Source: Gemmatimonadaceae bacterium
GTDB taxonomy: Bacteria > Gemmatimonadota > Gemmatimonadetes > Gemmatimonadales > Gemmatimonadaceae
Reading direction: 5' to 3'
Assembly (NCBI GenBank): GCA_036003045.1
Contig: DASYSS010000001.1
Coordinates: forward strand, 1-32,201
DNA length: 32,201 nucleotides
Shown here in pieces: positions 19,183-28,072 of the stretch. The position numbers and the translations under genes are program-made. Position 1 is the first letter of the stretch; each line of letters begins with the position of its first letter. Below the pieces are notes generated by a model. It was given only the letters and a program-made list of their open reading frames with translations. It was not told the DNA's origin and did no database searches.

Positions 19183-21156
19183 TCAGAACCCGTAGGGGTC
19201 GTCGGCCGGTGCGGATCGGATCGCGGCCGCAGGCTGTCGTTCCGCGGGCTGCGCCGCGACAACCGGCTTGAGCTGCGACACGAAGAACTTCTTCACGTCG
19301 GCCGGCCGCTCGCGCAGCGTCGCGTTTCGCGCTCGAATCACTTCTTCGTCGTCGCGGATGCCGATCGCGTCGCGCACCCAGTTCAGCGTGACGGACGGAT
19401 CGAGCGAGCGCAGACTACGGAGCACGGCGGCATCGAGGTCGATGTCCACCGACTGCGGATACTTCTCGATTCCGTCGCGCCCCCGCATGATGGCGGGCCG
19501 CGGAAATCGAACGAAGATCGGCTGCGTGAAATGCGGATGCCGCACCATCAGCTGCCCCTTTTCCAGCGTCGCGAGCTTGGTCTTCACGGCCTGGCTCAGG
19601 ACGGCGTAACCCGGAGTCGCCAACTCGTCGGCGTCCATGCGGCCAAAGAGCGCCGTGCCGGAATTGCCGACGACCCGCCGGTGAACCTGCGAACGAAATT
19701 GCTGCGCTCCGAAGAGCACGAGGCCCAGATACCGGCCGCGTTCCGCGAGGTCGAGCAGCATCTTTCGTACATAGGTGTCCTGTCCATCGTTCGGCGCGTA
19801 TTTGTTCAGCTCGTCGACGAACACGATCACATGGTTCACGCCGAGGTCGCGCTTCTCGAGATGCTCGCGGAGGCGAGTGACGACGCGCGCGAAGATCAGA
19901 TCCTGCGCATCCTCCTCGAGGGAGGCGACGTCGATCACGTACACCGTGCGGTCCTGAAAGCTCCCGAAAGGCAGGTCGCTCACCGTTCCAGCGTCGGTCA
20001 CCAGGCCGGCACAACGCGTCGAAATATTGGACAGGCGGTTCCGGACCTTGCGGATGGTGGCCACGTGGTGCGTCCGCCAGCCCTCGTTCCCTTTGTTTTC
20101 CATCGCCGACAGAACGTCGCGGAACCACATCTCGAGGTCGGCGAACGAACGGACGAGGTACCGTTTGTTGCCAAGAAGTGGATCCGAGAAGTCGCGATCC
20201 ACGATCCGCTCTCGAATGAAGTCGATCAACGCGTCGGCCTTCGCGTCCACGTCGTCTTTGTTGAGCAGAACCTCCGCGTACTGCAGCACCTCGCGAAGTC
20301 CCCATGTGAGCGGCGTCACATTGTTCGTCAGCTCGTCGTTGGACCGGAGCGTGTTGAGCGAGAATCCGTCCGACTTGAACGGCGCGAAGTACTGGACGTT
20401 CTCGAATGGCGTGGCGGGGACGCCGCACTTTTCGTAGAGAGCCGAATCGCGGTCGTCGATCGTGCCGGGCTGATCCAGAAAGCAGAGGTCCGGCCCTTTG
20501 ACGTTGAAGCACACCGCCGCGATCGATCCCTTCTGCGCCGGGAAGTGCGTGAAGATCGAGCTCATGATCCATTCGATCGCGCTCGTCTTCGTGGCGAGCC
20601 CCGACACACCTGTGATGTTCAGATGCGCCGCTTCGGGCCCGATCAGAAAATCGGCGTCCAGATAGATCGGAGCGTCGGTCCCCCCGGCGTGATAAACGCC
20701 GATCGGGATGCCGGTACGCGCGCCGTCGCGCAGATATGCGTCCATGCGCAGCGCGATCGCCACGTCCTCGTCCGCCGCGAGAAACACCTGCCCCATCGGC
20801 ACGGGCTGAAGCGGCTCCTCGGGCACCTGCCGGAGCACCGCCGCGCTGTAGAGGCGAATCTCGGCGCGGCGCGTAGCCGCGAGCGACGCGGCGGTCGGCG
20901 CGCCGTCGTGCCCGAGCACGTCGTGCAGCGGCGTCGCGAGGTCGGTGTAGCTCAGACCCTCGACGACCACCCCATATATCTGCGGAATCGATCCGTTGAC
21001 CGGCGCGTCGCCCTGTGCGCGAACGATCGTGCCGATACCGACCGGCGAGTCGAGCGCCGTCCAGAAATGGAACTCGTGCGGCGTGTTCGGCTTGCGCTCC
21101 GTGGCGACTACGCGGCCGAGCGCGGTGGGGGTAGGAACTGGTTCGTCGATCGTCAC
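19183..21156 (-). CDS. herA: HerA-like ATPase (DNA translocase)
   Basis: This encodes 657 residues from GTG 21156, overlapping the NurA stop by 4 bp (GTGA). The N-terminal 170 residues form a HAS-barrel-like domain. The P-loop reads GVSGLATKTS (183-192), where Thr replaces the last Gly of the Walker motif. This form resembles a group of HerA-like ATPases in cyanobacteria as I recall it. Walker B is VIVFVDELNK near residue 444. A conserved AQQFRSQVHRRVVGNSGT segment follows. HerA forms a hexameric ring that translocates DNA and works with NurA to resect double-strand break ends. Confidence 0.92.
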   Translation of the reverse strand: MTIDEPVPTPTALGRVVATERKPNTPHEFHFWTALDSPVGIGTIVRAQGDAPVNGSIPQIYGVVVEGLSYTDLATPLHDVLGHDGAPTAASLAATRRAEIRLYSAAVLRQVPEEPLQPVPMGQVFLAADEDVAIALRMDAYLRDGARTGIPIGVYHAGGTDAPIYLDADFLIGPEAAHLNITGVSGLATKTSAIEWIMSSIFTHFPAQKGSIAAVCFNVKGPDLCFLDQPGTIDDRDSALYEKCGVPATPFENVQYFAPFKSDGFSLNTLRSNDELTNNVTPLTWGLREVLQYAEVLLNKDDVDAKADALIDFIRERIVDRDFSDPLLGNKRYLVRSFADLEMWFRDVLSAMENKGNEGWRTHHVATIRKVRNRLSNISTRCAGLVTDAGTVSDLPFGSFQDRTVYVIDVASLEEDAQDLIFARVVTRLREHLEKRDLGVNHVIVFVDELNKYAPNDGQDTYVRKMLLDLAERGRYLGLVLFGAQQFRSQVHRRVVGNSGTALFGRMDADELATPGYAVLSQAVKTKLATLEKGQLMVRHPHFTQPIFVRFPRPAIMRGRDGIEKYPQSVDIDLDAAVLRSLRSLDPSVTLNWVRDAIGIRDDEEVIRARNATLRERPADVKKFFVSQLKPVVAAQPAERQPAAAIRSAPADDPYGF

Positions 21157-22133
21157 ATCACGGCTCGGAGAAACTCTTCACAGTCGCGAACTCCGTAGAC
21201 CATCTTGTCCCACCGCCCGTCGGGGAGCGCCAGCGGCGCCGCCTCGGCGAGGATCCATCGCGAAACTTCGTCGGCGCGCGCGCCGATGTCATCTCGACCG
21301 GCCGGGGCCGAGACTTCGACGCGGACGAGACCCCACATCGGGTCGCGCCCGGCACGGTCGCGGAGGCGGAGATACCAGCTCGCCACGGGCGCACGCTTTT
21401 CCGGATTGATCGAGAAGACGCTCGTTCGCTGCGCCGCCTCCAGGCCGAGCGTTGCGCGTAGCGCGTCGCCTTGCACGTAGAGCGTGCGGTGGCTCTTCAC
21501 CACGCCGATCGCGCACGCCGAGCGGGCGATCGGCTGCGCAGCGCTGATGCCGCCGTCGATCAAGAGCGGCCGCGTTTCGACCGCGCACCATTCCTTGGCC
21601 AGCGCGTGCTCGAGCGACTCGCGGTCGTTTCGCACGAGGTTCCGGGCGAGCTCTCGAAGCGTCAGCGGATGCTCGATCGCGTCGGGCGTGCCGGCCGTCG
21701 TGTCTCGAACGTTCGCGCCACTCGTGTCGAGCGCCCGCCGGTCGGCTTCGTTCAGGTATCGAGCCGGAACGTAGATGCGTTGATCGACACGATGACTCCA
21801 TGTGAACATGCGACGGTCGCGGCGCTCGCGGATCACTGCGCCGATCGTCCCCGCGACGATTGGCACGCCGCCGGGCCGATACATCTTCACCGTGCTTTCC
21901 TGGCGCCCGTCGAGGAATGCGGCGATCGCCACCTCGAGCGTGTCGCCGACGTCGATGGCGCGCAGGTCGCGCCCCTCGATCACGGTCGCTTGGGCGAGCT
22001 TGGGCGGGTCGGCCGCTTCGGCGACGAGCTCGAGCGGCGCCTCGCCGTCGATGGCTTCACCGTCTGGGAATAGGGACGCGAGCCAGCGACCGATCGCGTG
22101 GTCGGGACGGACGGCCGTTCGCTCGGTACTCAT
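21153..22133 (-). CDS. nurA: NurA-like nuclease
   Basis: This encodes 326 residues from ATG 22133 (MSTERT), 11 bp after the methyltransferase stop. The extended frame to 22184 overlaps that gene and adds nothing conserved. NurA-type signatures are an early DG (Asp75-Gly76 in FLDGRQES), a second acidic motif LLIDGGIS (Asp193), then AIGVVKSHRTLYV with Lys213. The C-terminal end RWDKMVYGV recalls cyanobacterial NurA. NurA is the 5'-3' exonuclease that works inside the HerA ring. The family match is distant, so the call leans partly on its overlap with herA. Confidence 0.78.
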   Translation of the reverse strand: MSTERTAVRPDHAIGRWLASLFPDGEAIDGEAPLELVAEAADPPKLAQATVIEGRDLRAIDVGDTLEVAIAAFLDGRQESTVKMYRPGGVPIVAGTIGAVIRERRDRRMFTWSHRVDQRIYVPARYLNEADRRALDTSGANVRDTTAGTPDAIEHPLTLRELARNLVRNDRESLEHALAKEWCAVETRPLLIDGGISAAQPIARSACAIGVVKSHRTLYVQGDALRATLGLEAAQRTSVFSINPEKRAPVASWYLRLRDRAGRDPMWGLVRVEVSAPAGRDDIGARADEVSRWILAEAAPLALPDGRWDKMVYGVRDCEEFLRAVM

Positions 22134-22144
22134 GCTCGTCGCCG

Positions 22145-22906
22145 TCACGAGCCGACGCGTCCTGCGAGAACGATCACCGGCCAAACGATGCGCCGCGGAC
22201 CGTCATCACGCCACAGCGCGCCCAGCTCTCCCTCCACGACCACGACCGGATCCACTCCGGTCGCCTTTTTGTATCGGGCGGCCGCCGACATGCTCCTCAT
22301 GTAGCCGACGATCTGAGGGAGAAGCCAGTCGTTCTCCAGGGCGAACGGCGGCGCGTCGAGGCGCTCGAACGGAAACGGAATCGTGCGGTATTCGGTGTCA
22401 ACGTACTTCCGCTCCGGCGGCCAATATTCGCCGATGTCCTCGAACATGAATCGGCGCAGCACTTCACCGACCTCTCCCTCCATGCGCGGCGCCGCGTAGG
22501 TCCACGCGACGATCGGCACGTCGGGTCCGGCCGCGACCCGTTTGACCTCCGCGTAGAACTCCTCGTGCGCGAACCAGTGCAGCGCCTGCGCGACGGCGAC
22601 TGCGTCCACCGTGTTCGACCGAATCGCGGTCCGCTCCGCCGCGCACGCGGCCCAACCGACCCTTGGATCTCTCGTTGCGCGCGATAACTGTTCGGCGCTC
22701 AGATCCGTCGCGACGACGAAATCGAACCGGCGGGCAATGTCGCCTGTCGCCTGCCCCGAGCCCGCGCCGCAATCCCAGGCGACCCCGCGGCGAGACGCGA
22801 GCGACGTGAAGTAGTCGATCAGCGCCGCGGGATACCGTGGACGAAACGCCGAATACGCTGCTGAGACTGAAGAGAAATGGTCGGCGGGGCTGCTCGCGCC
22901 GCTCAC
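22145..22906 (-). CDS. SAM-dependent methyltransferase (trans-aconitate methyltransferase-like)
   Basis: This encodes 253 residues from GTG 22906, which overlaps the stop of the preceding O-methyltransferase gene by 4 bp (GTGA). An upstream start at 23104 lies in that gene and is rejected. The SAM-binding motif I is WDCGAGSGQATGD (near 46-58), followed by VVATDLS and the characteristic VAQALHWFA. This pattern is typical of Methyltransf_11 enzymes related to trans-aconitate or Crg1-type methyltransferases. The substrate is unknown. It lies 11 bp before nurA. Confidence 0.88.
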   Translation of the reverse strand: MSGASSPADHFSSVSAAYSAFRPRYPAALIDYFTSLASRRGVAWDCGAGSGQATGDIARRFDFVVATDLSAEQLSRATRDPRVGWAACAAERTAIRSNTVDAVAVAQALHWFAHEEFYAEVKRVAAGPDVPIVAWTYAAPRMEGEVGEVLRRFMFEDIGEYWPPERKYVDTEYRTIPFPFERLDAPPFALENDWLLPQIVGYMRSMSAAARYKKATGVDPVVVVEGELGALWRDDGPRRIVWPVIVLAGRVGS

Positions 22907-23532
22907 CGCACGACCGCGACCGCGACGCCGTCGTGGGTCGGCACGATGATCCCAAGGACGCGCGAGTCGCTCGCAAGACGCCTGTTGAACTCGCGCACCG
23001 CCTTCGTGCGGTCGTCGCTCTCGTCCTGCTCGTACACGCGGCCGCCCCAGAGCGCATTGTCGGCGATGATCAGGCCGCCGGGGCGCACGAGGCGCAACGC
23101 CCAATCGAGGTACGTCGGCAGCGGCTCTTTGTCGGCGTCGAGGAAAATCGCGTCGAACCGCTCGCCGTCGAGGGCCGGAAGTACGTCGAGCGCGCGCCCG
23201 ATCCTGACCTCGATTCGATCGGTAAGTCCAGCGCGCTCGATGTAGCGTCGCGCGAACTCGGCGTGCTTCGGCTCGATCTCGATCGTGAGCAGACGACTTC
23301 CCGGCGGCAGCGCGCGCGCCATGCAGATCGCCGAGTAGCCGCCCAATGTGCCGACTTCGAGAACGCGCCGAGCGCCGATCGAAGTGAGCAGCACTTGCAG
23401 CAACCGTCCTTCGTCGGCCGAAATCGCGATCGGGGGAAGGCCCGTGCGATCGGCTTCCTCACGCAGCGCCGAGAGCAACTCGTCTTCGGCGCTGAACAAT
23501 CCGGCGATGTAGTCTCCAGCTCGGTCTGACAT
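22903..23532 (-). CDS. Class I O-methyltransferase (CCoAOMT/COMT family)
   Basis: This encodes 209 residues, the family length. SAM motif I is VLEVGTLGGYSA (about 57-68). LLTIEIEPKHAEFA and the metal-binding stretch DAIFLDADKE (about 128-137) follow, then IIADNALWGGRV. These enzymes use a divalent metal to methylate catechol-like hydroxyls; bacterial substrates vary. Its stop overlaps the next gene start by 4 bp. The start is 20 bp after the Lrp/AsnC-like gene. Confidence 0.92.
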   Translation of the reverse strand: MSDRAGDYIAGLFSAEDELLSALREEADRTGLPPIAISADEGRLLQVLLTSIGARRVLEVGTLGGYSAICMARALPPGSRLLTIEIEPKHAEFARRYIERAGLTDRIEVRIGRALDVLPALDGERFDAIFLDADKEPLPTYLDWALRLVRPGGLIIADNALWGGRVYEQDESDDRTKAVREFNRRLASDSRVLGIIVPTHDGVAVAVVR

Positions 23533-23552
23533 CGTGGCTGCTTGGCTCGATG

Positions 23553-23831
23553 CTACTCGACGCCGATGTCCCAGGCTTGCTGCAGGTCCTTGCGCGAGTA
23601 CGCGCGGAACGCAGTGAGCGTCTGCGTCCGCCGAATTCCCGGCACGGTCGGAAAAATCTCGGTGACCACGTGCGCGATCTGCTCGTACTCCGGCACGCGG
23701 ACGATCGCGACCAGATCCCAGTCGCCCGACACCGAATACACCTCGGTCACACCTTCGACACCGGCGAGCATGTTCGCGGCCGTCGGAATGAGCGTCGGAT
23801 CCACATGGATCAGCACGATCGTCGTGATCAC
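23553..23831 (-). CDS. Stand-alone Lrp/AsnC ligand-binding (RAM) domain protein
   Basis: This encodes 92 residues from GTG 23831, overlapping the preceding gene stop by 4 bp (GTGA). The whole protein is one AsnC_trans_reg domain, with strands VITTIVLIHV, VYSVSGDWDLVAIVRVP and a final RTQTLTAF. The helix-turn-helix half of normal Lrp/AsnC regulators is absent, and no truncated remnant is seen. Such proteins bind amino acids and can mix into oligomers with full-length Lrp relatives. The ligand is unknown. An aminotransferase gene lies upstream on the same strand. Confidence 0.87.
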   Translation of the reverse strand: MITTIVLIHVDPTLIPTAANMLAGVEGVTEVYSVSGDWDLVAIVRVPEYEQIAHVVTEIFPTVPGIRRTQTLTAFRAYSRKDLQQAWDIGVE

Positions 23832-24349
23832 GGTTCGACGGACTGTGTGGGTGGACAGGGAGGCACGTTGAGAAGCCAGAGTCCCGAAATGCGATTCTTG
23901 TCGTCGACGTCGAACAGGAGATCCCGCGCGACGCGCACCGTGCGAGCGCCGCGCGGCGCGCCGAGCCGGAAATGAAAGTTGCGCTGGCCGGCGTCGGCTT
24001 CGGCGAACAAATGCGTGTCCACCTCGAGCGACGCGACGTCCGCCTTCGTTTTGCTTACCGGTAGAACGACTTGAACATCCTCGATTTGCGTCGGGAGCGA
24101 CAGCGAGGCAAGCTGCCGCACGTCCGGCCAGACCGCGACCTCGACGGCCGCGATGCGGCCGGCGGCGACGTCCAGAATCACCCATGAGCCGTCGTTCCCC
24201 TCGAGCCCCACAGAACCCGACAACCCGTCGCCCGCGCTCGACGTCCGCGGCGAAAGTTGCGCCGAAAGGATGTCGGTGTCGGGGTCCCAGGTGTATTCGA
24301 CGTCTGCCGGCGAAGCGTCAGCCGGATGAAGTTGTACGGCAACCTTCAC
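23828..24349 (-). CDS. Protein with DUF2283-like repeats, unknown function
   Basis: This encodes 173 residues from GTG 24349, with GGAGG about 10 bp upstream. Two segments look alike and resemble the DUF2283 pattern: SWVILDVAAGRIAAVEVAV (about 55-73) and LLFDVDDKNRISGLWLL (about 144-160). The protein is soluble and mostly beta. No function is established for this family. It begins a run of overlapping genes that reaches the repair genes downstream. About 136 bp separate it from the aminotransferase stop, the largest gap in the array, so an internal promoter could lie there, though none is obvious. Confidence 0.72.
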   Translation of the reverse strand: MKVAVQLHPADASPADVEYTWDPDTDILSAQLSPRTSSAGDGLSGSVGLEGNDGSWVILDVAAGRIAAVEVAVWPDVRQLASLSLPTQIEDVQVVLPVSKTKADVASLEVDTHLFAEADAGQRNFHFRLGAPRGARTVRVARDLLFDVDDKNRISGLWLLNVPPCPPTQSVEP

Positions 24350-24485
24350 GAACCCTGTCCTCCAGTTGAGCCGAGCGCCAATGTCGCACTGGGCACGTCA
24401 ACGAGCAGGTCCGATTTCACGCGCCACCGAACATTGCGTTGCGGCGCGCACCCATGGGATAGCCCTGAACGGGCCAGCCCGACGG

Positions 24486-25667
24486 CTAAGATAAGCCCGC
24501 GGCAGCGATTCGACGAACCCCCTCGAAGACGTCCGCGGTCGGGGCCGCAAACGAGACCCGAATCCATTCGGGCGCCCGGAACGCCGAACCGGCGACGACC
24601 GCCACATCGTGCGCGTCGAGCAGACGTTCCGCCAGTCGGCTGCCCGGCTCCGGATCGTCCGGCGATGCCTGCCCCGCGCGCACGAACAGATAAAAAGCTC
24701 CGTCGGGCTGGAGCACCTCAAAGCCGGCGTTGCGAAGGACGCTCAGCGCCCCGTCGCGACGCCGGCGTAGCTCGCGCATCATCTCGGCGAGGGCCGATTC
24801 GTACGCGTTCGTGTCGGAGAGCGCGGAAAGGGCGGCGTGCTGAGAGATGGTCGTCGCGTTCGAAGTCGTGTGCGACTGGAGGGCGGCCATCGATCGAGCG
24901 AGCGCCACCGGCGCGACCGACCAGCCGATGCGCCACCCGGGCATCGCCATCGACTTCGCCAGCCCGTCCACCACGACGAGTCGTCCGGACGGAGGTGCGA
25001 CCGAAAGCAGCGACGTGGCTTCGCCGGTGTAGCAGATTCCGCGGTAGATCTCGTCGCTCAGAAGCCACCAGCCGGCCTGGTCGGCGAACGCGACGATCTC
25101 CTCGAGCTCGGCGCGTGAGTAGACCGCGCCCGTGGGATTGCTCGGTGAATTGAGAATGAGGCCGCGCGTTTTCGGCGTGCGCGCCCGCTCGAGCTCGCGC
25201 GCCGAAATCTTGAAGCTGCGCTCGCGCGGACCGGTCACCGGCACGGCGGTCGCGCGCGCGATCGTGAGCATTTCGTAATAGCTCGTCCAGCCCGGCGTCG
25301 GCACGAGCACTTCGTCGCCGGCCGCGAACAGGGCGAAGCACGCGTTGAACAACGCTTGTTTGGTCCCCGCCGACACGACGACCGCGCTCGGGTCCACCGG
25401 CGACCCGCGCCTTTGCGAGGCGTCCTCGGCGATGATTCCGCGCAACGGCTCGATGCCGGCGACCGACGTGTATCGCGTCGCGCCGGCGTCCAGGGCGCGA
25501 TGCGCCGCCTCGATGACGAACCGGGGCGTCGGAAAGTCCGGTTCGCCCGCCCCGAGATCGATGATCGAGCGCCCCTCGGCGCGAAGCCGCTTGGCGCGCG
25601 CCGAGGCCGCGATGGTCGCCGACTCGCGCAGCTGATGAATGTTCGACGAAGGAGTGTAGTTCGTCAC
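24486..25667 (-). CDS. Aminotransferase class I/II (aspartate aminotransferase-like)
   Basis: This encodes 393 residues from GTG 25667, which has GGGG 8 bp upstream. An in-frame GTG at 25679 and the longer frame to 25754 are less likely, because the latter runs into the divergent gene. PLP-fold signatures are present: DLGAGEPDFPTP near the N-terminus, LNSPSNPTGAVYS, SDEIYR, and the Schiff-base Lys in LAKSMAMPGWRIGW. A final Arg in APEWIRVSF would bind the substrate carboxylate. The family moves amino groups between aspartate or similar amino acids and 2-oxoglutarate. Exact specificity is not determined by sequence. Confidence 0.94.
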   Translation of the reverse strand: MTNYTPSSNIHQLRESATIAASARAKRLRAEGRSIIDLGAGEPDFPTPRFVIEAAHRALDAGATRYTSVAGIEPLRGIIAEDASQRRGSPVDPSAVVVSAGTKQALFNACFALFAAGDEVLVPTPGWTSYYEMLTIARATAVPVTGPRERSFKISARELERARTPKTRGLILNSPSNPTGAVYSRAELEEIVAFADQAGWWLLSDEIYRGICYTGEATSLLSVAPPSGRLVVVDGLAKSMAMPGWRIGWSVAPVALARSMAALQSHTTSNATTISQHAALSALSDTNAYESALAEMMRELRRRRDGALSVLRNAGFEVLQPDGAFYLFVRAGQASPDDPEPGSRLAERLLDAHDVAVVAGSAFRAPEWIRVSFAAPTADVFEGVRRIAAAGLS

Positions 25668-25726
25668 CGGTTGCCCCACGCAGCTATTATTACCTCCCCA
25701 CGTCCCGCCGCCTTCCGTCGAGTCCA

Positions 25727-27379
25727 ATGTCGTCTGTCGACCGCGATCCCGCATCCCACGCCGTCTCGCGCGGCCAGAACGCCGTCATCGTCCTCCCGCA
25801 CGACTGGGCGTCGATTGCGGAGTTCCTGGCCCCCCTCGTCGAACGCATCGACGCCGACGGTTCGGACCTTCAACTGCTCGTCGCGACGGGTGACGCGGAC
25901 GCCGCCGCCGCCGTGATCGCCGCGGCCGTTCGCCTGATCGGCGACCGACCGATCCGCGTCCTCGCCGCGACGTCCACCGCGCGCGCATCGCGCCTCGCTC
26001 GACTCCGAACGCCGCAGCTCATAGCGGCCACGCCGACTACCCTCGTCGAGCTCATCCGCGCCAGCGCGATCAAGCTCGCCGACCTTCGCGCGATTTGTAT
26101 CGCCTGGGCCGATGAGGTGGTCGCGCGTGACGAGTCGGCGTCGCTCGAGACTCTGATGGCCGAGGTGCCCAAGACTGCCGCTCGCACCATCGTGGCGTCG
26201 ATCGTCACCCCCGCGGTGGACGAATTGGTCGAACGATACGCCCGCCGTGCCCGCCGAGAAGCCGCGCAAGTTCCGGCGAGCAACGAGCCCATCGCGCTCG
26301 AATACGTACTCGTGTCGCCCGCCGCGCGCTCCACGACGTTGCGCCGGTTGCTCGACGAGCTCGATCCGGAGTCGGCCACAGTCTTCGCGCGCGAAGCTGA
26401 AAGCCGGGCCTCCGTCGGCAATCAACTTCGCTCGCTCGGCTACGCCGGAGACGGCGACGTGCGGTGTGCCGTGGCCGCGGCCCCCGGAACGGCGTTGACC
26501 GTCCTCTACGACTTGCCAGCCACGCACGAAGAGCTCCGCGAAGCCGTCGCGGGCGCGGCTCGTCGCATCGCGATCATTCAGCCGCGCCAACTTGAGAGCC
26601 TGCGGGCGCTGGCCCTCAACGGCGTGCTCAAACCGCATCGACTGCCAGAAACCGCGGCGGCGTCGCGCGCGCGCGACGCGAGCGTGTTGGCGCAGCTTCG
26701 CGCGACGCTCGAGGCTGGAACGGTATCGCGCGAGCTGCTTTCGCTGGAGCCGCTGCTCGACGAGTACGACGGCGTCGAGGTGGCGGCGGCAGCCCTCAAG
26801 CTCCTCGAGCACGAACGATTGGCCGAGCGCGCGCGAGTCGCGGCGCAGACACGTGCGCCCCAAGGCGAAGGCTCGGCCGTCGCCGCGCGCGCGCCTACGG
26901 GTCCGATGGTCAGTCTGTTCGCGAGCGTCGGCGAACGCGACGGGATTCGCCCCGCGGACCTCGTCGGGATGATCACGAGCAAGGCGGGCGTCGCGGGAAG
27001 CGACGTCGGACGCATCGACATCCGCGATTCTCACTCGACGATCGAAGTCGCGAGTGAGCTCGCCGACCAGATCATCGATCGAGCGTCCGGAACGATCCTC
27101 AAGGGTCGTCGCGCTCTCTTGAAGCGCGACGAACGGCCGGCTCGTCGGGAGGACCGGCCGTTCCGCCGCGAAGGCGCGCCGCGTCGAGAGGGGGGTGGGC
27201 CGCGTCGCGAGGGTGCTCCGCGCCGCGACGGAGGAGGACGCGACGAACGGCGTCCGCGTGAAGCGCGCGGCGGTTTCCGCGCCCGTGATCGTGACGACGA
27301 CCGGCCGCGCCGTGGCCGCGACGACGATGACCGGCCTCGCCGCGGTCCGCGCGGCCCGCGCCCGACGCCGCGCGCGTGA
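25727..27379 (+). CDS. DEAD-box-fold protein lacking ATPase motifs, with DbpA-type RNA-binding domain
   Basis: This encodes 550 residues. The first 160 align without gaps to a DEAD-box first domain, but the key residues are gone. [18 protein letters not shown] occupies the Walker A region, with ASI where GKT should be. The DEAD position reads WADE within IAWADEVV. Motif III SAT becomes ASI. The helicase second domain (about 185-310) has no recognisable HRxGRxxR. A DbpA-type RNA-binding domain follows at about 393-470 ([18 protein letters not shown]), then an Arg/Asp/Gly-rich tail of 80 residues. It likely binds structured RNA without unwinding it, perhaps in ribosome assembly. Its stop overlaps the tdk start by 4 bp (GTGA). 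Confidence 0.85.
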   Translation: MSSVDRDPASHAVSRGQNAVIVLPHDWASIAEFLAPLVERIDADGSDLQLLVATGDADAAAAVIAAAVRLIGDRPIRVLAATSTARASRLARLRTPQLIAATPTTLVELIRASAIKLADLRAICIAWADEVVARDESASLETLMAEVPKTAARTIVASIVTPAVDELVERYARRARREAAQVPASNEPIALEYVLVSPAARSTTLRRLLDELDPESATVFAREAESRASVGNQLRSLGYAGDGDVRCAVAAAPGTALTVLYDLPATHEELREAVAGAARRIAIIQPRQLESLRALALNGVLKPHRLPETAAASRARDASVLAQLRATLEAGTVSRELLSLEPLLDEYDGVEVAAAALKLLEHERLAERARVAAQTRAPQGEGSAVAARAPTGPMVSLFASVGERDGIRPADLVGMITSKAGVAGSDVGRIDIRDSHSTIEVASELADQIIDRASGTILKGRRALLKRDERPARREDRPFRREGAPRREGGGPRREGAPRRDGGGRDERRPREARGGFRARDRDDDRPRRGRDDDDRPRRGPRGPRPTPRA

Positions 27380-27996
27380 TTTCGGACGGATCGTTTTCCA
27401 GCGGCCGCGCCGGATGGATCGAAGTGATTTGCGGCGTGATGTTCAGCGGCAAGAGTGAAGAGCTCATTCGGCGCGTGCGCCGGGCGATCATCGCGAAGAA
27501 GAAGGTGCAGGTCTTCAAATCGCACCTCGACGAGCGGTATTCCGGCATCTACCAGGTGTCGAGTCACGACGGCCGGACGGTGAACGCCGAGCCTGTGGAC
27601 ACGACGGAACAAATCGCGCGGTCGCTCCTGCCCGACACGCAAGTCGTCGCGATCGACGAAGCGCAATTCCTCGACGCCGGCATCGTCGACCTCGTGACGT
27701 CGTTCGCGAATCGCGGGCTGCGCGTCATCGTGGCCGGAACGGACACCGATTTTCGCGGCGAACCGTTCGGCGCGATGCCGCAGTTGCTCACCGTCGCGGA
27801 AGTGGTCGACAAGCTCCACGCGATCTGCATGGTGTGCGGGAATCCGGCGAGCCGAAATCAGCGGCTGATCGGCGGCCAACCGGCGCGCTACGACTCGCCG
27901 ACGATCATGGTCGGAAGCAACGAGTCGTACGAGGCGCGGTGCCGCGCCTGCCATTCCGTCCCGCGCCGGGACGAAGACCAGGGACGCCTGCTCTAG
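27376..27996 (+). CDS. tdk: Thymidine kinase
   Basis: This encodes 206 residues from GTG 27376, overlapping the upstream stop by 4 bp. The P-loop is GVMFSGKS (20-27). The catalytic Glu lies in DEAQFLD (94-100). The lasso domain has zinc Cys pairs CMVC (151, 154) and CRAC (189, 192), with the thymidine-binding segment SNESYEARC before the second pair. The enzyme phosphorylates thymidine with ATP in salvage. The first 14 residues are a variable extension. A later in-frame start would remove part of the P-loop strand. Confidence 0.97.
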   Translation: MISDGSFSSGRAGWIEVICGVMFSGKSEELIRRVRRAIIAKKKVQVFKSHLDERYSGIYQVSSHDGRTVNAEPVDTTEQIARSLLPDTQVVAIDEAQFLDAGIVDLVTSFANRGLRVIVAGTDTDFRGEPFGAMPQLLTVAEVVDKLHAICMVCGNPASRNQRLIGGQPARYDSPTIMVGSNESYEARCRACHSVPRRDEDQGRLL

Positions 27997-28004
27997 AAAG
28001 GTCT

Positions 28005-28066
28005 CCGGTGACCGGTGACGGTGACCGGTGACCGGTGACCGGTGACCGATGACCGGTGACCGGACA
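28005..28066. repeat. Tandem 7-bp repeat CCGGTGA
   Basis: About nine units of CCGGTGA run head to tail between the convergent tdk and folE genes. One unit lacks a base (28019-28024), one reads CCGATGA (28046-28052), and the last is CCGGACA. Each junction GGTGACC is a palindrome, so many overlapping dyads result. Confidence 0.9.
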
Positions 28067-28072
28067 CCGCGA

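Noticed and set aside
19120-21198. 692-residue plus-strand open frame opposite herA
   Set aside because: It mirrors the herA frame and has no recognisable motif, while the minus strand carries clear Walker motifs.
22907-23104. N-terminal extension of the methyltransferase at 22145-22906
   Set aside because: The extension lies inside the O-methyltransferase gene, and the GTGA overlap start at 22906 matches the family N-terminus.
28005-28066. CRISPR-like array
   Set aside because: The 7-bp units are contiguous and there are no spacers or cas genes.
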